Shown: positions 58,894-64,000 of the stretch, in pieces
How the letters are laid out: each line of letters begins with the position of its first letter
Numbering within the stretch: the stretch's first letter is position 1
Origin: Streptomyces sp. GQFP
GTDB taxonomy: Bacteria > Actinomycetota > Actinomycetes > Streptomycetales > Streptomycetaceae
Assembly: GCF_021545335.1 (NCBI RefSeq)
Contig: NZ_CP089312.1
Location: 5,704,001 to 5,768,000 of the forward strand
Direction of reading: 5' to 3'
DNA length: 64,000 bases
Position numbers and translations under genes: made by a program
Notes under the pieces: generated by a model
Database searches by the model: none
Seen by the model: the letters and a program-made list of their open reading frames with translations, nothing else
Told to the model about the DNA's origin: nothing

Positions 58894-60012
58894 TCAATTT
58901 CCCTGTGCCGGAATTTCCCTGTGCCGGACAAGGAAGTCGGTGTTGTCCGCCCACTGGTCCACGCTTCCGGTCAGCGGCAGGGCCCGCAGCTCGGGATCGG
59001 TGATCGTCCGTACGAGCGCCTGGGCGAACCGCTCCGCGTGCAGCACCTGGAACGGTCGGCTGTGGTACGCCCGCCGCGTCGGATCCACCGGCTCCGCGAG
59101 GCCCGTACGGTTCTGCAGCGCGCCCACGATCTCGTACGCGTCGCACAGGTGCCGCTCCCGGGACGCGTACTCCGCCGCCGTGACCGCTCCTTGGAGCACG
59201 GGCAACAGCCGTTCTGCCACCGGCAGTTGACCGAAGGCACTCCCCAGCCATTTCCCGTACGGCGCATACCGCCGCCCCAGCAGCAGACACAGCCGCATCA
59301 GGTCCCGCACGAGCCGGCCGGCCACCACGGCCGAGCCGAGTTCGTCACCGACCTCCGCGCAGCGCCCGACGAACGCCTCCTCCTGGGACACCCGTTGCCA
59401 CTGGCAGGCCAGCAGATACCGCCACAACTCGTCCGGGTACCACGCCAGTTGCCGCCGCGCGGCCGTGAGGGTTCCGGGCCCGTCGTGGAAGACGGCACCG
59501 CCGGTCACCTCGGCGAGCTTCTGCTGGGGCAGGGCGAGCCACTCGGCGGTTGTCGGCCCCAAAGCCCCGGTGCCTACGCCTACGCCTACTACGCCTACGC
59601 CCACGCCGAGTTGAGAGCCGAGCCAGCCGTCGACATCACTCACGGAGACCCGGTGGTTCACCGGCCCGTCGGTCAACTCCATGACACCCACCGGGTCTTC
59701 CGGAGTGCCCGGCCGGAAGTGCGTCGGCCAGCCCCGTACCTGCTTGGGCAGCTGCTCGCTCAGGAGCCGGCGCAGTCCGGCCCCGTGAGCGGCGACGGCG
59801 TCCGCCGGGAGGAAGAGGTCGAGCCGTGGCCCCCACTCGTGATCCGCCGACCTCGGGCTGTCGAAACCCAGGACCTCGGACCCGGTACCGACCCGGGCGG
59901 CCGCGTACGCGAGCCCCGGGTGTTCCCGATCGAGAATCGGCCGCACGGCCTCCGTATAGAAGATCCGTGACAACTCGAGTCCGGGCAGGAACTCAGGATC
60001 AGGTGCGGTCAT
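58894..60012 (-). CDS. DUF4037 nucleotidyltransferase-like protein
   Basis: 372 residues from ATG 60012. NTase-fold signature: GTGSEVLGFDSPRSADHEWG followed by PRLDLFLP (GS...D...DHxWGPR). DUF4037 helical C-terminal half (WRYLLACQWQRVSQEEAFVG, PLTGSVDQWADNTDFLVR). A GVGVGVVGVGVG run comes from a 6-bp repeat near 59570-59610. A 16-bp tandem duplication (58896-58927) alters the reading frame at the very end, giving PAQGN instead of a longer tail. Substrate unknown. Confidence 0.85.
   Translation of the reverse strand: MTAPDPEFLPGLELSRIFYTEAVRPILDREHPGLAYAAARVGTGSEVLGFDSPRSADHEWGPRLDLFLPADAVAAHGAGLRRLLSEQLPKQVRGWPTHFRPGTPEDPVGVMELTDGPVNHRVSVSDVDGWLGSQLGVGVGVVGVGVGTGALGPTTAEWLALPQQKLAEVTGGAVFHDGPGTLTAARRQLAWYPDELWRYLLACQWQRVSQEEAFVGRCAEVGDELGSAVVAGRLVRDLMRLCLLLGRRYAPYGKWLGSAFGQLPVAERLLPVLQGAVTAAEYASRERHLCDAYEIVGALQNRTGLAEPVDPTRRAYHSRPFQVLHAERFAQALVRTITDPELRALPLTGSVDQWADNTDFLVRHREIPAQGN
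58896..58927. repeat. 16-bp tandem duplication at DUF4037 stop
   Basis: AATTTCCCTGTGCCGG occurs twice, head to tail. Its length is not a multiple of three, so the duplication changed the last residues and created the present TGA. Confidence 0.9.
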
Positions 60013-60079
60013 GCGATCACTGTGCCCCACGCGGCAGTACCCGATAGCTGTGCCCCGCACGGCAGCACCCCACTCTCAT

Positions 60080-60093
60080 GCAAGCGCGCTTGC
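60080..60093. promoter_or_regulatory. 14-bp palindrome before TIGR03084 operon
   Basis: GCAAGCGCGCTTGC is a perfect palindrome located between the divergent DUF4037 and TIGR03084 genes, followed by TTG. It is a likely TetR-type operator; no such regulator is in the window next to it. Confidence 0.5.
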
Positions 60094-60191
60094 TTGTTTC
60101 TGGTGTCGCTGCCATGCTGCGGGCGCGGACCGCACCACGCCGCACCACGCCGCAACGCCCGGCACGCCGTCGTGCCCGAAAGGAAGCGCCC

Positions 60192-60998
60192 GTGTCCGAC
60201 CCGTCGGCCGTGATCGATGATCTGTGCGAGGAGGGCGCCCAACTCGACCGGCTGGTCGCCGAGTTGGGCAGCGAGCAGTGGGCCCTCGACAGCCCTGCCC
60301 CCGGCTGGACCGTCGCCCACCAGATCGCGCACCTCGCCTGGACCGACCACTCCTCCGTGCTGGCCCTGACCGACCGGGCCGCCTTCAACCAGGAGGTGGA
60401 GAAGGCGCTGATCTCGCCCGGGGACTTCGTGGACAACGGCGCCGAGGAGGGGGCCCGGAAGCCGCCCGCGCAGTTGCTCGCGGACTGGCGGGCCGGGCGC
60501 GAGGCCCTCGCGGACGCCCTGCGTGCGGCACCCGACGGGGCGCGGTTCCCCTGGTACGGGCCGCCGATGTCCACCGCCTCCATGGCGACCGCCCGCCTGA
60601 TGGAGACCTGGGCCCACGGCCTGGACGTGGCCGACGCCCTGGACGTGCCCCGGATCGCCCCCACCGCCCGCCTCCGGCACATCGTCCGACTCGGTGTCCG
60701 CACCCGCGACTTCGCGTTCGGCGTGCAGAGGCTGACCCCGCCGTTCGACGAGTTCCGCGTAGAACTCGTCGGACCCGCAGGGGAGTTGTGGACGTACGGC
60801 CCGGAGGACCCGAAGCAGGCGGCCGGCCAAGTCACCGGCCCCGCCCTCGACTTCTGCCTCCTCGTCACCCAACGCGCCCACCGCGCCGACCTCGACCTCC
60901 ACACCGAAGGGGCCGACGCCGACCAGTGGCTCGACATCGCCCAGGCCTTCGCGGGCCCACCGGGCAACGGACGTGCACCGAAGGGGAGTACGCGGTGA
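60192..60998 (+). CDS. TIGR03084 / mycothiol-dependent maleylpyruvate isomerase-like protein
   Basis: 268 residues from GTG 60192 (AAAGGAAG upstream). DinB-like metal-binding fold: APGWTVAHQIAHLAWTDHSS with the first histidines, and METWAHGLDVADAL with the third. The family occurs beside acyl-CoA carboxylase genes. Mycothiol may be a cofactor. It starts the operon; its stop overlaps the next GTG. Confidence 0.88.
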   Translation: MSDPSAVIDDLCEEGAQLDRLVAELGSEQWALDSPAPGWTVAHQIAHLAWTDHSSVLALTDRAAFNQEVEKALISPGDFVDNGAEEGARKPPAQLLADWRAGREALADALRAAPDGARFPWYGPPMSTASMATARLMETWAHGLDVADALDVPRIAPTARLRHIVRLGVRTRDFAFGVQRLTPPFDEFRVELVGPAGELWTYGPEDPKQAAGQVTGPALDFCLLVTQRAHRADLDLHTEGADADQWLDIAQAFAGPPGNGRAPKGSTR

Positions 60999-62692
60999 CC
61001 GCCCCCCTCCGGATAGGCAACGCCTCCGGCTTCTACGGCGACCGTTTCGACGCCATGCGCGAGATGCTCACCGGCGGCGAACTCGACGTCCTCACCGGCG
61101 ACTACCTCGCCGAGCTGACCATGCTCATCCTCGGCCGCGACCGCCTCAAGGACCCGACGGCCGGGTACGCCCGCACGTTCCTGCGGCAGTTGGAGGAGTG
61201 CCTCGGGCTGGCGCACGAGCGCGGGGTGAAGATCGTCAGCAACGCCGGTGGACTGAATCCGGCCGGACTCGCCGGTCGCGTACGGGAGTTGGCCGGCCGG
61301 CTCGGCATCCCCGTCCGCGTCGCCCACGTCGAGGGCGACGATCTCACCGCCGCCCACCCCGGCAGCCTCGCCGCCCACGCCTACCTCGGCGGCTTCGGTA
61401 TCGCCGAGTGCCTGCGGCAGGGCGCCGACGTCGTCGTCACCGGGCGCGTGACGGACGCGGCGCTGGTCACCGGGCCTGCCGCCGCCCACTTCGGCTGGGG
61501 GCCGCAGGACCACGACCAGCTCGCGGGCGCCGTCGTCGCCGGGCATGTGCTGGAGTGCGGGACCCAGGCCACCGGCGGCAACTACGCGTTCTTCACCGAG
61601 GCTCCCGGAGACCTCCGACGCCCCGGCTTCCCCCTCGCCGAGATCCACGAGGACGGCACCGCCGTCATCACCAAGCACCCCGGCACCGGTGGCCTCGTCG
61701 ACGTCGGCACGGTGACCGCCCAACTCCTGTACGAGACACAGGGAGCCCGGTACGCCGGCCCCGACGTCACCGCCCGCCTCGACACCGTGCGGCTCGTCCA
61801 GGAGGGCCCCGACCGGGTACGTATCCACGGCGTACGCGGCGAAGCGCCCCCGCCCACCCTCAAGTTGGGCCTCAACCGACTCGGCGGTTTCCGCAACGAG
61901 GTCTCGTTCGTCCTGACCGGCCTCGACATCGAGGACAAGGCCGCGCTGGTCTGCGACCAGATGGAATCCGCCCTGGACACAGCCAAGTCCCGCCCCACCG
62001 AGGTCAGTTGGACCCTCGCCCGCACCGACCACCCCGACGCCCCCACCGAGGAGACCGCCAGCGCCCTGCTCCGGCTCGTCGTACGCGACCCCGAACAGGC
62101 CGCCGTCGGACGGGCGTTGAGCGGCGCAGCCGTGGAACTCGCCCTCGCCAGCTACCCCGGCTTCCATGTCCTGACCCCACCCGGCAAGGGCTCCCCGTAC
62201 GGCGTCTTCGAGGCCGCTCATGTCCCGCAGGACGAGGTCGACCACGTGGCCGTCCTGGCCGACGGCCGCCGGATCCCCGTACCCCCGCCGCAGGACACCC
62301 TCGTACTGCGCGAACGCGAACTACCGGAACCGCTCCTGCCCACCTCCCTGCCTCCCGGCCCGACCCGCCGCGCCCCCCTCGGCCTGCTCGCCGGCGCCCG
62401 CAGCGGCGACAAGGGCGGCAACGCCAACGTCGGTGTCTGGGCCCGCACGGACGAAGCATGGGCCTGGCTCGCCCACACCCTCACCACCACCCTCTTCCGC
62501 GAACTGCTCCCGGAGACAGCCGACTTGACCGTCGTACGACACCCCCTCCCGCACCTCCGCGCCCTCAACTTCACCGTCGAGGGCATCCTCGGTGAGGGCG
62601 TCGCCGCGCAGCACCGCTTCGATCCGCAGGCCAAGGCGCTCGGCGAATGGCTGCGCTCCCGGCACACAGACATACCGGAGGCCCTCCTGTGA
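60995..62692 (+). CDS. AtuA-family (DUF1446) protein
   Basis: 565 residues from GTG 60995 (AAGGGGAG upstream). N-terminal DUF1446: RIGNASGFYGDRFDAMREML, GGELDVLTGDYLAELTMLIL, SNAGGLNPAGLA, DVVVTGRVTDAALV. C-terminal AtuA/DUF4387-like domain: LAGARSGDKGGNANVGVWAR. In Pseudomonas AtuA belongs to citronellol/geraniol (acyclic terpene) breakdown; here the actual substrate is unknown. Overlaps the carboxylase gene by GTGA. Confidence 0.9.
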   Translation: MTAPLRIGNASGFYGDRFDAMREMLTGGELDVLTGDYLAELTMLILGRDRLKDPTAGYARTFLRQLEECLGLAHERGVKIVSNAGGLNPAGLAGRVRELAGRLGIPVRVAHVEGDDLTAAHPGSLAAHAYLGGFGIAECLRQGADVVVTGRVTDAALVTGPAAAHFGWGPQDHDQLAGAVVAGHVLECGTQATGGNYAFFTEAPGDLRRPGFPLAEIHEDGTAVITKHPGTGGLVDVGTVTAQLLYETQGARYAGPDVTARLDTVRLVQEGPDRVRIHGVRGEAPPPTLKLGLNRLGGFRNEVSFVLTGLDIEDKAALVCDQMESALDTAKSRPTEVSWTLARTDHPDAPTEETASALLRLVVRDPEQAAVGRALSGAAVELALASYPGFHVLTPPGKGSPYGVFEAAHVPQDEVDHVAVLADGRRIPVPPPQDTLVLRERELPEPLLPTSLPPGPTRRAPLGLLAGARSGDKGGNANVGVWARTDEAWAWLAHTLTTTLFRELLPETADLTVVRHPLPHLRALNFTVEGILGEGVAAQHRFDPQAKALGEWLRSRHTDIPEALL

Positions 62693-64000
62693 CGGTCCTG
62701 AACTCGGCGCTCGACCTGGCCACTTCCGACCACACCTCGCACCGCGAGTCCATGCTCGCCAAGCTCGCCGACCTGGACGCCGAGCACGCGAAGGCGGTGG
62801 CCGGGGGCGGGCCCAAGTACGTCGAACGGCACCGCAAGCGCGGCAAGTTGCTCGCCCGCGAACGCATCGAGCTGCTCCTCGACCCCGACACCCCCTTCCT
62901 GGAGCTGTCGCCCCTCGCGGCCTGGGGGAGCGAGTACGCGGTCGGTGCCTCCCTCGTCACCGGTATCGGGGTCGTCGAGGGCGTGGAGTGCCTGATCACG
63001 GCCAACGACCCGACCGTGCGCGGCGGTGCCAGCAACCCCTGGAGCCTGAAGAAGGCCCTGCGCGCCAACGACATCGCGCTCGCCAACCGGCTGCCGTGCA
63101 TCAGCCTCGTCGAATCCGGCGGCGCGGATCTCCCGTCCCAGAAGGAGATCTTCATCCCCGGCGGGGCCGTCTTCCGCGACCTCACGCGGCTCTCCGCCGC
63201 CGGAATCCCCACGGTCGCGGTCGTGTTCGGCAACTCCACCGCCGGAGGCGCGTACATCCCCGGCATGTCCGATCACGTGATCATGGTCAAGGAGCGCGCC
63301 AAGGTGTTCCTCGGCGGGCCGCCCCTCGTCAAGATGGCCACCGGCGAGGAGAGCGACGACGAGTCGCTCGGCGGCGCCGAGATGCACGCGCGCGTGTCGG
63401 GCCTCGCGGACTACTTCGCCCTCGACGAGCACGACGCCCTGCGCCAGGCCCGCCGCGTCGTGGCCCGCCTCAACCACCGCAAGGCGTACGCCGATCCGGC
63501 CCCGGCGGAGCCTCCGAAGTACGACCCGGACGAGCTGCTGGGGATCGTCCCGGGGGACCTCCGGACCCCCTTCGACCCCCGCGAGGTCATCGCCCGTATC
63601 GTCGACGCCTCCGACTTCGACGAGTTCAAGCCCCTGTACGGGACCAGCCTCGTCACCGGCTGGGCGGCGCTGCACGGCTACCCGGTCGGCATCCTCGCCA
63701 ACGCGCAAGGCGTCCTCTTCAGCGAGGAGTCCCAAAAGGCGGCCCAGTTCATCCAGTTGGCCAACCAGTGCGACATCCCGCTCCTCTTCCTCCACAACAC
63801 CACCGGCTACATGGTCGGCAAGGAGTACGAGCAGGGCGGCATCATCAAGCACGGCGCGATGATGATCAACGCGGTCAGCAACAGCCGAGTCCCCCACCTT
63901 TCGGTCCTCATGGGGGCCTCGTACGGCGCCGGCCACTACGGCATGTGCGGGCGTGCCTACGACCCCCGCTTCCTCTTCGCCTGGCCCAGCGCCAAGTCGG
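62689..64000 (+). CDS. Acyl-CoA carboxylase beta subunit (carboxyltransferase), 3' end outside window
   Basis: Starts at GTG 62689 overlapping the AtuA stop, and is open to the window edge (437 codons). Carboxyltransferase features: KYVERHRKRGKLLARERIEL, the first oxyanion region FGNSTAGGAYIPGMSDHVIM, GGPPLVKMATGEE, and HNTTGYMVGKEYEQGGIIKH. Closest to methylcrotonyl/geranyl-CoA-type beta subunits. It should be followed outside the window by an alpha subunit and acyl-CoA dehydrogenase. Confidence 0.93.
   Translation, partial: MTVLNSALDLATSDHTSHRESMLAKLADLDAEHAKAVAGGGPKYVERHRKRGKLLARERIELLLDPDTPFLELSPLAAWGSEYAVGASLVTGIGVVEGVECLITANDPTVRGGASNPWSLKKALRANDIALANRLPCISLVESGGADLPSQKEIFIPGGAVFRDLTRLSAAGIPTVAVVFGNSTAGGAYIPGMSDHVIMVKERAKVFLGGPPLVKMATGEESDDESLGGAEMHARVSGLADYFALDEHDALRQARRVVARLNHRKAYADPAPAEPPKYDPDELLGIVPGDLRTPFDPREVIARIVDASDFDEFKPLYGTSLVTGWAALHGYPVGILANAQGVLFSEESQKAAQFIQLANQCDIPLLFLHNTTGYMVGKEYEQGGIIKHGAMMINAVSNSRVPHLSVLMGASYGAGHYGMCGRAYDPRFLFAWPSAKS

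Overview
The window is high-GC actinobacterial DNA, almost certainly a Streptomyces chromosome. The signs are extreme third-position GC, many GTG/TTG starts and 4-bp stop/start overlaps, leaderless TANNNT promoters, a five-gene conservon (cvnA-D plus P450), a WhiJ-like HTH/DUF397/HATPase trio, rare TTA (bldA) codons, and a GC-rich hairpin repeat scattered between genes. Genes fill nearly all the sequence. The first (1-462) and last (62689-64000) genes are cut by the window edges.

1-14.9 kb: three tandem secreted paralogues; a CtpE-like P-type ATPase; a DUF2530 protein divergent from an NCS2 purine permease that is followed by a (CCTGA)14 microsatellite; a TTA-containing Crp/Fnr regulator paired with a cyclase-like/transmembrane/beta-trefoil protein; an RHH protein; a MarR-MFS pair; a DUF4239 membrane protein; ThpR; a 70-bp repeat array; a tiny membrane ORF; an aldo/keto reductase.

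15-25 kb: a secreted double-SnoaL protein, an AhpD-like protein, a polyproline protein next to a Ser/Gly-rich anchored surface protein, a frameshifted HAD-M28 peptidase, an M36-type metalloprotease, an SGNH hydrolase and a secreted beta-propeller protein preceded by five 11-bp repeats.

25-34.4 kb: a tightly coupled run of response regulator, histidine kinase, lipoprotein, HlyD/peptidoglycan-binding protein, MacB-type ATPase and permease. It is followed by an F420/PPOX protein and a TetR regulator divergent from a DrrAB-type exporter, with a clear double operator between them.

34.4-39.6 kb: a decayed, partly AT-richer region. It holds an ISAs1 transposase remnant ending in a perfect fold-back repeat, an atypical membrane protein, a 55-residue CxxC micro-gene, a CBM2 fragment and a frameshifted adenosine deaminase. 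The DUF397/XRE/HATPase trio follows and ends in a 23-bp-stem terminator facing serC.

39.6-50 kb: serC, a minisatellite, a 1201-residue membrane NACHT-type NTPase bordered on its 5' side by mirrored repeat elements, and the conservon with an ExxR-less P450.

50-64 kb: an FAD/Fe-S dehydrogenase coupled to a metallophosphoesterase; two small unknown genes divergent from a mini-GntR regulator; an EamA exporter; a PPOX/TetR divergent pair; an unknown acidic protein; a methyltransferase; a DUF4037 protein; and an operon of TIGR03084 protein, AtuA-family protein and acyl-CoA carboxylase beta subunit.

Recurring themes are regulators next to exporters with visible inverted-repeat operators, many short tandem repeats (several reiterating a stop codon), and two genes broken by single -1 frameshifts.
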